Assembly (NCBI GenBank): GCA_041168165.1
Contig: JBEELK010000245.1
Coordinates: 1 to 11,189, forward strand
Length of the DNA stretch: 11,189 bases
From: SXPK01 sp041168165
Lineage (GTDB): Bacteria > Planctomycetota > UBA1135 > UBA2386
Reading direction: 5' to 3'
The position numbers and the translations under genes are program-made. The notes under the pieces were generated by a model. That model searched no databases. It saw nothing but the letters and a program-made list of their open reading frames with translations, and had not been told where the DNA came from. Every line of letters begins with the position of its first letter. Position 1 is the first letter of the stretch. Of this stretch, positions 1 through 5,714 are shown piece after piece.

Positions 1-339
1 GCGGGCTTCTTCGTGGTCGATGACTTCGAGGCCGAGTTCATGGGCCAGAAGTTCGTGGGCCACGGCGTGCACGGCTACTGCCCAGTGCGCGGCGCATACT
101 TCACGCACTGGACGGACTCGATGACTCCGTCGCCGCTCCGTGCAGAGGGCCAATACGACGAGAAGACCAAGACGCTGACGCTGGTCGGCGAGTGCGTCGG
201 CATGAGCGGCAAGCTGGAGCCGTGCCGCATCGTGACGAAGCACACGGACGCGGACCATCAGTCGTTCGAGCTGTGGATGAAGGGCCCGGACGACAAGGAA
301 GCCAAGGTGCTCAGCATCGACTACACGCGCCGCAAGTGA
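1..339 (+). CDS. DUF1579-family protein, C-terminal part (5' end outside window)
   Basis: The frame is open from base 1, so this is the C-terminal 112 residues of a longer protein. It ends at TGA 337-339. The visible part resembles DUF1579 proteins: an acidic aromatic stretch (VVDDFE), a glycine/histidine segment (GHGVHGY), a YFTHWTDSM segment, an EGQYDEKTKTLTL strand pair and a final IDYTRR strand. Together these suggest repeated antiparallel beta strands. The family has no established biochemical role that I can name; its members are often small secreted or cytosolic beta-barrel-like proteins. The N-terminus is missing, so a signal peptide cannot be judged, and the GTG at 13 is most likely internal because the reading continues upstream with the same character. 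Only one base separates its stop from the start of chrA (TGAGATG), so the two are almost certainly co-transcribed. Confidence 0.7.
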   Translation, partial: AGFFVVDDFEAEFMGQKFVGHGVHGYCPVRGAYFTHWTDSMTPSPLRAEGQYDEKTKTLTLVGECVGMSGKLEPCRIVTKHTDADHQSFELWMKGPDDKEAKVLSIDYTRRK

Positions 340-340
340 G

Positions 341-1546
341 ATGAGCGCGACGGACGCACAACAGGGCCTGTTCCCCAATGGGCGTCCGTCCGTGGGCGCG
401 ATCTTCTGGCGGTTCCTCGGCTACGGCGCGCATGCGTTTGGCGGGCCTGTCGTGCAGATCGCGATGCTGCGCGAGCAACTCGTAGGGCGCGAACGGTGGA
501 CGACGCACGAGACGTTCACGCGCGCGCTCGCGGTCTACCAAGCATTGCCGGGGCCCGAGGCCCACGAGATGTGCTGCTGGTTTGGCCATCTGGCGCGCGG
601 CCGACTCGGCGCGGTAGCGGCGGGCTTGGGCTTCATGCTGCCAGGCTTCGCGCTGATGCTGTTGGCTGCGTGGCTCTATGCGAGCTACGGACTGAGCGAG
701 CCGTGGGTGATGGCCGCGTTCTCTGGCGTGCAGATCGCGGCTCTTGCGTTGCTCGTGCGCGCGTTGCCAAAGCTCGCATCGCATGCGCTCAAGGTGCGCG
801 GCGCATACGTCGTCGCCGCTGTCGCGTTCGTGAGCGAGTGGATCGTTGCCCCGTTCTGGATGCCGATGGTGTTTGGCGCGATGTGGTGCTGCGCAGGCGG
901 CGCGCGCGGAACGGCGCTGCGCGTCGTCGCTGCTGCGCTGTGCGGCGCAGCGCTCTGGCGCTACGCGGCGGTGTCAGGCGGTAGCGACATCGGGGATGCG
1001 ATCGAAGCACCGGAGGCCCTCGCCGCTGACGCGTGGAACCTGTTCGTCACGGGATTGAAGGGCGGGCTGCTGACGTTCGGCGGCGCCTACTGCGCCATCC
1101 CGTTCGTGCGCGCCGACGTCGTGACGAAGCATGGGTGGCTCAGCGACGGGCAATTCCTCGACGGCCTCGCGATCGGCGGCGTGATCCCGGCTCCACTCGT
1201 GATCTTCGCGACGTTCGCGGGATTCGTGGCCGACGCGTGGATCGGCGCGTTCGCGATCACGGTCGGCATGTTCTTGCCGTCGTTCGCGTTCACGCTCGTT
1301 GGCCATCGGTTCGTCGATCGGCTCGTGCATGCGCCGCGCTTCCATGCGGCGCTCGACGGCGTCGCGGCGGCGGTCGTCGGCATCGTCACGGTGACGGCCG
1401 TGCGGTTGTGCATGGATCGCTTCGATGGGCTGTTTTCGATCGCTGTGTTCGTCGTCGCATGGGCCGTGCTCGTGCGCGCGCGCTCGCTCAAGGCAATCCC
1501 GCTCGTGATGGCTGCGGCGGCGGTGGCGGGCGTGCTCGTGCGTTGA
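341..1546 (+). CDS. chrA: Chromate transporter ChrA, long-chain two-domain CHR family
   Basis: A 401-aa polytopic inner-membrane protein of the CHR (chromate ion transporter) superfamily, whose characterised members export chromate from the cytoplasm. The two homologous halves typical of the long-chain form are visible. The N-half carries the FGGP motif (33-36), the PGP motif (70-72) and a conserved HLARGRLG loop (83-90). The C-half (about 230-400) carries a second FGG (246-248), and a PAPL segment (283-286) replaces the PGP motif. Roughly ten hydrophobic helices are recognisable, and 401 aa is normal for the fused form. Cys-Cys pairs at 78-79 and 183-184 are noticeable but of unknown meaning. 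The ATG at 341 directly follows the DUF1579 stop, suggesting translational coupling. No chromate regulator (chrB) or reductase is visible nearby, so the substrate is inferred from the family alone and could be sulfate or another oxyanion. Confidence 0.9.
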   Translation: MSATDAQQGLFPNGRPSVGAIFWRFLGYGAHAFGGPVVQIAMLREQLVGRERWTTHETFTRALAVYQALPGPEAHEMCCWFGHLARGRLGAVAAGLGFMLPGFALMLLAAWLYASYGLSEPWVMAAFSGVQIAALALLVRALPKLASHALKVRGAYVVAAVAFVSEWIVAPFWMPMVFGAMWCCAGGARGTALRVVAAALCGAALWRYAAVSGGSDIGDAIEAPEALAADAWNLFVTGLKGGLLTFGGAYCAIPFVRADVVTKHGWLSDGQFLDGLAIGGVIPAPLVIFATFAGFVADAWIGAFAITVGMFLPSFAFTLVGHRFVDRLVHAPRFHAALDGVAAAVVGIVTVTAVRLCMDRFDGLFSIAVFVVAWAVLVRARSLKAIPLVMAAAAVAGVLVR

Positions 1547-1691
1547 GCTCGATTGCCGTGCGGTGCAAGGCGCGTCGCCTGCGCCGCGCCGTTGTGCGCA
1601 TGCGCTACGGCGTCACGCATGCTCGGCTCGAATGCGCATCGCTTGGCGTCGCGGGTTGTCGCGCAGCGCAGGTCCATCTAGCGTGGCGTCG
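1547..1691. other. Spacer between chrA and kelch lipoprotein gene, with a possible terminator hairpin
   Basis: About 145 bases lie between the chrA stop and the preferred ATG of the kelch gene. A 6-bp G+C inverted repeat (GGCGCG at 1569-1574, CGCGCC at 1585-1590, loop of 10) could terminate chrA transcripts, but no T run follows. The kelch frame is open through part of the spacer from a GTG at 1563. The encoded 43 residues are Arg/Ala-rich with no plausible function and would bury the signal peptide. I see no convincing -35/-10 pair. Confidence 0.3.
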
Positions 1692-3056
1692 ATGCGCATT
1701 GGCCGGCTGTTCGCGTTCTCGTTGATCACTATGTTCGCCGCGTGTGGCAACGATGCCGTCGCGACGGCGTCGCTCACGCAATTGGATCTGCAGTCGGTTC
1801 CCGCAGAGTTGCAGCCGGGGTCGCTCATTGCATTGCGCCCACTGTTCCGCGCGGGCACGGGTCGCATCGATCCAGACGTCGGGCCAGTCGAGAGCGGCAA
1901 GGCTTACATCGTCGGACCCTTCGCTGCGTCGCGCACCTACACGCTGACCGTCACGGACGGTCCCAACGTGTCGGCCAAGCAACTCGTGGTGCCATTCCGG
2001 TATCGCGAGCAAGTCACGCAGTTGGATGCGAGCACGATCGCGCGCAGCGAGCATGCAGCGCGGTTGCTGCCCGATGGAACGGTCTTGATCGTCGGCGGTC
2101 GCTCTACGGGCGTCGCGGCGAACGCGACGGCGGAGCGCTACGACCCGTCGCTCTTCGACTTCGCGCCGGTTGGCAATCAGTCGGTGGGTCGTCGCGATCC
2201 CGCGGTGGTCGTCGAGACGCAACTTGCAGACGGCACGATGACGGCGGTGTCGTTCGGCGGCGCGGCGCAGGAGACGATCCCAGGCATTGGGACGGTGGTG
2301 GAGCGCTGGAACTCGACGCAGCAAGCGTGGAGCAACCTCGGCAACCTGTCGGCGAACCGCACGAAGCACACCGCGACGCAGTTTGAGGACGGCCGCACGC
2401 TCGTGCTCGGCGGCGAGGCTTCTGGATCCGATCCCGCGCGGCTCGCCGGCGAGATCTGGACCGATGCCGTGGGCTCGCGCGCGCCGCTCGCTCCGATCGT
2501 CACGCATCGCATCGGCCACACGGCGACGAAGCTCGAGGATGGATCGCTGCTCGTGATCGGCGGCGTCGATGCGGCGACGGGCCAGCAACTCGTCACGGCC
2601 GAGATCTTCGATCCGCTCACCGAGACGATGACGCCTGCGGGCGCGCTCGCGGTGGGGCGTTCGATGCACGCAGCAATCGTGGTCGAAGGCGGTCGCGTGC
2701 TCATCGTCGGCGGCACGAATGGGCTATCCGCGCTTCGCTCGTGCGAGATCTGGGATCCGCTGACGCGCGCGTTCTCGGCGTCCGGCGACCTCGTGCAAGC
2801 TGTGTCCGAGGTGCGCGCGCTTCGCGTCGGCAGCGGCGAAGTGCTCGTCATAGGCGGCCAGACCACGACGCGCGGCGCGTCGTCGATGATGCAGGCGTGG
2901 TCGCCAACCACGGGAACGGTTCGCGTGTTCGGCGACGGCCTGCCGGCACCGCGCAGCGGTCATTCGCTGACTCTGCAGAACGATGGTCGCGTGTTGCTGC
3001 TCGGCGGCGATGCGGGCGCGGACTTCCCGACGCCCGCTGCATGGATCATCGACTGA
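1692..3056 (+). CDS. Kelch-repeat (seven-bladed propeller) lipoprotein
   Basis: From the ATG at 1692 this is a 454-aa protein. It begins with a short signal peptide (MRIGRLFAF...) ending in a lipobox-like FAAC with Cys18, so it is probably an envelope lipoprotein. Residues about 20-110 look like an Ig-like beta domain. Residues about 118-454 contain seven kelch motifs, each with a hydrophobic strand ending in Gly-Gly (135-136, 189-190, 240-241, 290-291, 340-341, 388-389, 438-439). Their 48-54-residue spacing and repeated xHxA...DGxxLVxGG pattern predict a seven-bladed beta propeller of the galactose-oxidase/kelch type. No copper-site Tyr/Cys arrangement of galactose oxidase is evident, so a binding or scaffolding role is more likely than catalysis. 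I prefer the 1692 start over the in-frame GTG at 1563 because it places the signal peptide at the N-terminus; its ribosome binding site is weak. Its convergent neighbour is the CmcI-like gene. Confidence 0.75.
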   Translation: MRIGRLFAFSLITMFAACGNDAVATASLTQLDLQSVPAELQPGSLIALRPLFRAGTGRIDPDVGPVESGKAYIVGPFAASRTYTLTVTDGPNVSAKQLVVPFRYREQVTQLDASTIARSEHAARLLPDGTVLIVGGRSTGVAANATAERYDPSLFDFAPVGNQSVGRRDPAVVVETQLADGTMTAVSFGGAAQETIPGIGTVVERWNSTQQAWSNLGNLSANRTKHTATQFEDGRTLVLGGEASGSDPARLAGEIWTDAVGSRAPLAPIVTHRIGHTATKLEDGSLLVIGGVDAATGQQLVTAEIFDPLTETMTPAGALAVGRSMHAAIVVEGGRVLIVGGTNGLSALRSCEIWDPLTRAFSASGDLVQAVSEVRALRVGSGEVLVIGGQTTTRGASSMMQAWSPTTGTVRVFGDGLPAPRSGHSLTLQNDGRVLLLGGDAGADFPTPAAWIID

Positions 3057-3065
3057 GCAGGATTG

Positions 3066-3088
3066 CGCGCCGCGACGTTCGTGGCGCG
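3066..3088. terminator. Possible bidirectional terminator hairpin between convergent genes
   Basis: A 6-bp inverted repeat, CGCGCC (3066-3071) with GGCGCG (3083-3088), has an 11-base loop that can itself close with CGA/TCG. It lies in the 43-base gap between the stops of the kelch gene (+) and the CmcI-like gene (-). No T tract is present on either side. The call rests on position and symmetry only. Confidence 0.35.
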
Positions 3089-3099
3089 ATCGCTGCGTA

Positions 3100-3885
3100 T
3101 CAGGCGCGGTGCATCTTGCGCAACCAGCCGTTCGGCGCAGACGTCACGTTGTAGCCAAACGCGTCGGCGTAGTCGGTGTCGATCGCGTAGCCCTGCGCGC
3201 AGATCTTCTGCATGCCTTCGACGAACGCGATCGTCGGCGACAGCCCGATGTCCTCGAGCACGTAGTAGTCGCCGACTTGCACGTGGCGATCGACCTTCAT
3301 CGTGACGTCAAGCACGTTGACGTGCGCGTCATCGATGACGAGCCAAGGATGCGGCAAGCGGCTCAGGAGCCCATCGTCGAGCGTCTGCAGCTCGTAGAGA
3401 TTGCAGCTGTGGAAGTGGAGCCTTGGGTGCTTAGCCAACGGGCTGATGCACTTGCCGAACAGGTCAAACGAGTGCACCTCGCCGCCGTCGATGGCGTAGG
3501 TGTCCATCAGGTCCGATAGCCACAGTCCGCTGCCGCCCTGCAAGCTGCCGAACTCGAGGATCGTCTTCGGCCGCAGCTCCCAGATGAGGTTCTGGTAGAG
3601 CACGAGGTCGAACGGCGTCTTGATGCGCAGAAGGCCCTTGTAGCCCGACGCCACGCCCGTCGGCACCGTGCCGCGGCACGCGTGCCATGCGTTCATCGAG
3701 CTGCCGAAGTTGCGTTGCTCGATCGGCTGGAAGCGGTCCGGTCGCGGCTGCAGCGCCTCGCACGACGCGGCGACGTTCTCGATGTAGCGAATGCTCTCGT
3801 TGTCGGTCGCGAACTCGCGGTAGTGCTCGCGCAGCGCCTTGGCGTAGTCGGAGAAGCGGTATTGGCTGCGCGGATCTGGACTCAT
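3100..3885 (-). CDS. CmcI-like (cephalosporin hydroxylase family) SAM-dependent enzyme
   Basis: A 261-aa protein with the layout of the CmcI/rhamnosyl O-methyltransferase family (Rossmann-type SAM-binding proteins, often near sugar or secondary-metabolite genes). Visible elements are an N-terminal helical region (1-90), a TPFDLVLYQNLIWELRPKTI lead-in, and the SAM-binding glycine loop LEFGSLQGGSG (110-120). An acidic strand end follows (HSFDLF, Asp141), then VIDDAH (183-188) and a GDYYVLED strand (205-212) that in CmcI-type enzymes contributes the metal/SAM site; it closes with NGWLRK (252-257). The length matches the family. The start is ATG at 3883-3885; the region upstream has only a weak Shine-Dalgarno. 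Substrate and reaction (methyl transfer or hydroxylation) cannot be read from sequence. No glycosyltransferase or biosynthetic cluster is beside it, so it stands alone between the convergent kelch gene and the divergent membrane cluster. Confidence 0.72.
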   Translation of the reverse strand: MSPDPRSQYRFSDYAKALREHYREFATDNESIRYIENVAASCEALQPRPDRFQPIEQRNFGSSMNAWHACRGTVPTGVASGYKGLLRIKTPFDLVLYQNLIWELRPKTILEFGSLQGGSGLWLSDLMDTYAIDGGEVHSFDLFGKCISPLAKHPRLHFHSCNLYELQTLDDGLLSRLPHPWLVIDDAHVNVLDVTMKVDRHVQVGDYYVLEDIGLSPTIAFVEGMQKICAQGYAIDTDYADAFGYNVTSAPNGWLRKMHRA

Positions 3886-4019
3886 CGCGTGGCATCATTC
3901 CGCCAGCAGGCCGATCCGCAAGCCATGGAACGACGCGCAGCGTCGCTGCCAGGGAACCGGATCGTCCGGCTTGCGTTGCGCCGTCGCTCCCAAAACAGCT
4001 CCTCATCCAGGACCTCGCC
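3886..4019. promoter_or_regulatory. Divergent intergenic region with small inverted repeats
   Basis: These 134 bases separate the CmcI-like gene (-) from the membrane cluster (+), so promoters for both should lie here. Two compact symmetric elements can be seen: GCAGCG-T-CGCTGC at 3937-3949, an operator-like perfect dyad, and CCGGA-TCG-TCCGG at 3957-3969. No confident -35/-10 pair is visible. A Shine-Dalgarno-like AGGA at 4009-4012 sits 7 bases before the ATG at 4020. Short palindromes are frequent in DNA this rich in G+C, so a regulatory function is only a suggestion. Confidence 0.3.
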
Positions 4020-4163
4020 ATGGCTCCGATCCCACTCGCATCCGCATACGACCTGTCTCCAGTGACCGAGTTCACGATGCTCGGGTTGCTCGCGGCGATC
4101 GCGGGTGCGGCACTGGCGATCGCCGGCGCGTGGTTGCGATCGAAGCGAGCCAAGAAGGACTGA
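4020..4163 (+). CDS. Micro-protein with one transmembrane helix and basic tail (unknown function)
   Basis: A 47-aa reading frame starting at ATG 4020, preceded by AGGA at 7-base spacing, a good ribosome binding site for this window. The product has a 15-residue polar N-terminus (MAPIPLASAYDLSPV). One hydrophobic helix follows (about 18-38: TEF then an Ala/Leu/Gly-rich stretch ending in AGAW), then the basic tail LRSKRAKKD. The positive-inside rule predicts an outside N-terminus and a cytoplasmic tail. I recognise no family. It is the first gene of a four-gene same-strand run and is followed 14-38 bases later by a second micro-protein of the same plan. The real-gene call rests on the ribosome binding site, the clean membrane-protein architecture and the neighbours; homology was not tested. 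Confidence 0.6.
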   Translation: MAPIPLASAYDLSPVTEFTMLGLLAAIAGAALAIAGAWLRSKRAKKD

Positions 4164-4201
4164 CTTCCTGTTCCGTGATGTCGCCAAACCAAGGATCTGC
4201 C

Positions 4202-4420
4202 GTGCTGCGAACTGACGTTCCTCCTTCCGCCCTGCGTCCCGTTCCCGTTCCGGGCCCGGCCGGATCCGCGACGACCGCGCCCGACCTTGCTGTTCCGCAA
4301 CAGGAGCAACCTGACTTCGTCCTGCTCGGCGGCGTGCTCGCGCTCGCGGTAGTGGCGTTCGTGATGTGGCGTCGCGGCGCGAAGAAGGGTGGCTCGGGTG
4401 GCGGCGGCGCCGCTCGCTGA
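4202..4420 (+). CDS. Second micro-protein with Pro-rich N-terminus and one transmembrane helix (unknown function)
   Basis: The frame allows starts at ATG 4178 (80 aa) or GTG 4202 (72 aa). I prefer GTG 4202 because AAGGA at 4191-4195 lies 6 bases before it, whereas the ATG has no nearby ribosome binding site. The product has a Pro/Ala-rich extracytoplasmic-looking segment of about 40 residues with PVPVPGPAG and PQQEQPDF. One hydrophobic helix follows (about 22 residues, VLLGGVLALAVVAFVMW), then the basic, glycine-rich tail RRGAKKGGSGGGG. Its helix start (DF-x-LLG) and Trp-Arg exit resemble those of the preceding micro-protein (EFTMLG...AW-LR), so the two may be diverged paralogues or parts of one complex. 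Its 3' end overlaps the start of the next gene by about 23-32 bases, which suggests translational coupling. No known family is recognised. Confidence 0.55.
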   Translation: MLRTDVPPSALRPVPVPGPAGSATTAPDLAVPQQEQPDFVLLGGVLALAVVAFVMWRRGAKKGGSGGGGAAR

Positions 4421-5330
4421 ACGGATAGGCGCGGCCGATCGTCCCGCGCACACGCTGCACGGAGCCTTGTTCGTCGTCGTGTCGCTCGCGATCGCGTTCG
4501 TGGCGCCGGTGTCCGCGATGACGTTGGGACCGTTGCTGCTCGGCGCGCCGCATCTTGTCGGCGACCTTCGCGTCCTGTGGCTGCAGCGACCGGGCGGGAT
4601 CCTCGACGCCGAGATCCTGCGCATCTTCGTGCCGCTGCTCGCGATGACGTTGGTCCGGCCAGCCCTGGCCATCGGCTTTCCCGAGCCTGCGATGTGCGAA
4701 GTGGCGCTCGGCGTTGTTGCGATCGCAATCGCGGCACATGCGGGCTTTGCCTCATCGCGTCGGCGTTTGCACGTGATCGCAGCGGCGGTTCCGTTGCTTG
4801 CGTTCGCGATGGCGTTTGCGCCAGCCGTGCAACTGACGCTGGCCCATGCGCACAACGTCGTCGCATTCGCTGCATGGCTCGTGTGGACGCGGCACCGCGG
4901 CTTCGCGTGGGGTGCCGCCGGCCTCTACGTCGCGGCATGGATGGCGGCGCTTGCGCTGCCGATCGCAGACGGAGAACTCGACGCGTTGTCGTTCGGCGCC
5001 ACGTTCGCGACGTTCGCGAACGGTCTCGCGCCGGGACTCGGATCTGTGGACGGGGCGCTCGTCGTGCGCTCGTTTGTGTTCGCGCAACTGGTGCACTACG
5101 GGATCTGGATGTTCGCGTTGCCGCGCGTGGAGGCAGCGCGCGAAGAGCGCGCATCGCGCGGCCTGTGGATCGCCGCGGTGTGCGCATGCGCGATCGTGCC
5201 GATCGTCGGTGCGTTCGATCCGCTCGGCGTGCGCAGCGCCTACCTATCGCTCGTGGTCTTGCACGGCTGGTTCGAGCTCGCGGTGTTCACGTTCCTCGCG
5301 GCGCGTCGCGTGGAGGGCAAGTCGTGGTGA
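4389..5330 (+). CDS. Polytopic membrane protein with conserved-looking intramembrane histidines (unknown function)
   Basis: A 313-aa integral membrane protein with about eight or nine hydrophobic segments. Polar residues sit inside or at the ends of helices: GAPHLVGD (His55, Asp59), LAHAHN (His153, His155, Asn156), QLVHYGIW (His236) and VLHGWFEL (His292). The G-x-P-H-x3-D and H-Y-x-x-W patterns recall Brp/Blh-type beta-carotene dioxygenases, membrane enzymes of about 300 aa using iron-binding histidines. However, the rest of the family signature is not evident, so this is a hint rather than an assignment. Possible starts are GTG 4389 or GTG 4398; the latter has GAAGG 9 bases upstream. Either overlaps the preceding micro-protein gene. 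The stop (TGA 5328-5330) overlaps the start of the next gene, so all four genes probably form one transcript. It could be a metalloenzyme, a heme-handling protein or a transporter. Confidence 0.7.
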   Translation: MARVAAAPLAERIGAADRPAHTLHGALFVVVSLAIAFVAPVSAMTLGPLLLGAPHLVGDLRVLWLQRPGGILDAEILRIFVPLLAMTLVRPALAIGFPEPAMCEVALGVVAIAIAAHAGFASSRRRLHVIAAAVPLLAFAMAFAPAVQLTLAHAHNVVAFAAWLVWTRHRGFAWGAAGLYVAAWMAALALPIADGELDALSFGATFATFANGLAPGLGSVDGALVVRSFVFAQLVHYGIWMFALPRVEAAREERASRGLWIAAVCACAIVPIVGAFDPLGVRSAYLSLVVLHGWFELAVFTFLAARRVEGKSW

Positions 5331-5683
5331 TGTCCTGGCTCGTGGCGTTCGTTTGGACGCTCGCGTTCGAGACGCCAGTCTATGCCGCGTTCCTCGATCG
5401 CGAGGCGAGAACGTGGCGCGGGCCGCTGCTCGTGTCGCTCGCGCTCAACCTGATGACCCATCCGCTGTTCTCGTGGTGGGTGCTCGGCGCGCAGCCCGCG
5501 GAGTCGGCGATCGCTGTCGCCGAATGCGGCATCTTCGTGGCAGAGGGCCTCGCGCTCGCCGCGATGCGCGGGCGCAATCCCAAGAACACGTCTCGGGGCG
5601 CGCGCCTCGTGCTGACTTCCGTCGGCATCGCGTTCTGCGCGAACGCGTTCTCGTACGGAATGGGCAGGCTGTTGTTCTCTTGA
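5330..5683 (+). CDS. Small four-helix membrane protein with buried Glu/Asn residues (unknown function)
   Basis: A 117-aa protein with four predicted transmembrane segments (about 3-20, 32-52, 59-78, 93-115). Polar residues lie at regular places within them: Glu14 followed by PVY in helix 1, Asn40-x2-Thr43-x-Pro45 in helix 2, Glu65 and Glu72 in helix 3, and Asn105-x2-Ser108-x-Gly110 in helix 4. From memory, this E / N-x2-T-x-P / E-x6-E / N-x2-S-x-G layout recurs in unnamed small bacterial membrane proteins, but no function is established to my knowledge. Three adjacent in-frame starts exist (GTG 5324, GTG 5327, ATG 5330). A strong GGAGGG at 5312-5317 inside the upstream gene serves any of them, and the ATG overlaps the upstream TGA by one base. 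The tight coupling implies joint production with the 313-aa histidine-containing protein. A G+C hairpin follows directly after the stop. Confidence 0.75.
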   Translation: MSWLVAFVWTLAFETPVYAAFLDREARTWRGPLLVSLALNLMTHPLFSWWVLGAQPAESAIAVAECGIFVAEGLALAAMRGRNPKNTSRGARLVLTSVGIAFCANAFSYGMGRLLFS

Positions 5684-5686
5684 ACG

Positions 5687-5708
5687 GCGCGGCGTCGATG
5701 CGCCGCGC
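5687..5708. terminator. Possible bidirectional terminator hairpin after the membrane cluster
   Basis: A perfect 8-bp inverted repeat, GCGCGGCG (5687-5694) with CGCCGCGC (5701-5708), has a six-base loop. It begins three bases after the stop of the four-helix protein gene and ends six bases before the stop of the convergent glutathione peroxidase gene. There is no T tract, so it would be a non-canonical terminator or a 3'-end-protecting hairpin. Confidence 0.45.
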
Positions 5709-5714
5709 GCAGGA

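Noticed and set aside
1563..1691. A GTG start for the kelch protein, adding 43 residues
   Set aside because: It would place an Arg-rich segment before the signal peptide; the ATG at 1692 gives a proper lipoprotein N-terminus.
4020..4420. C-terminal protein-sorting tags (PEP-CTERM, MYXO-CTERM or LPXTG type) on the two micro-proteins
   Set aside because: A helix plus basic tail is present, but no recognised sorting motif precedes the helix and no sortase or exosortase is in the window.
3464..4855. A long minus-strand frame (463 codons) across the membrane cluster and the CmcI-like gene
   Set aside because: It overlaps four better-supported genes, has Arg/Ala/Ser-rich low-complexity composition typical of antisense frames in G+C-rich DNA, and no recognisable domain.
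4389..5330. Firm annotation as beta-carotene 15,15'-dioxygenase (Brp/Blh)
   Set aside because: Only two short patterns resemble the family and the remaining signature is not evident, so it is reported as a hint only.
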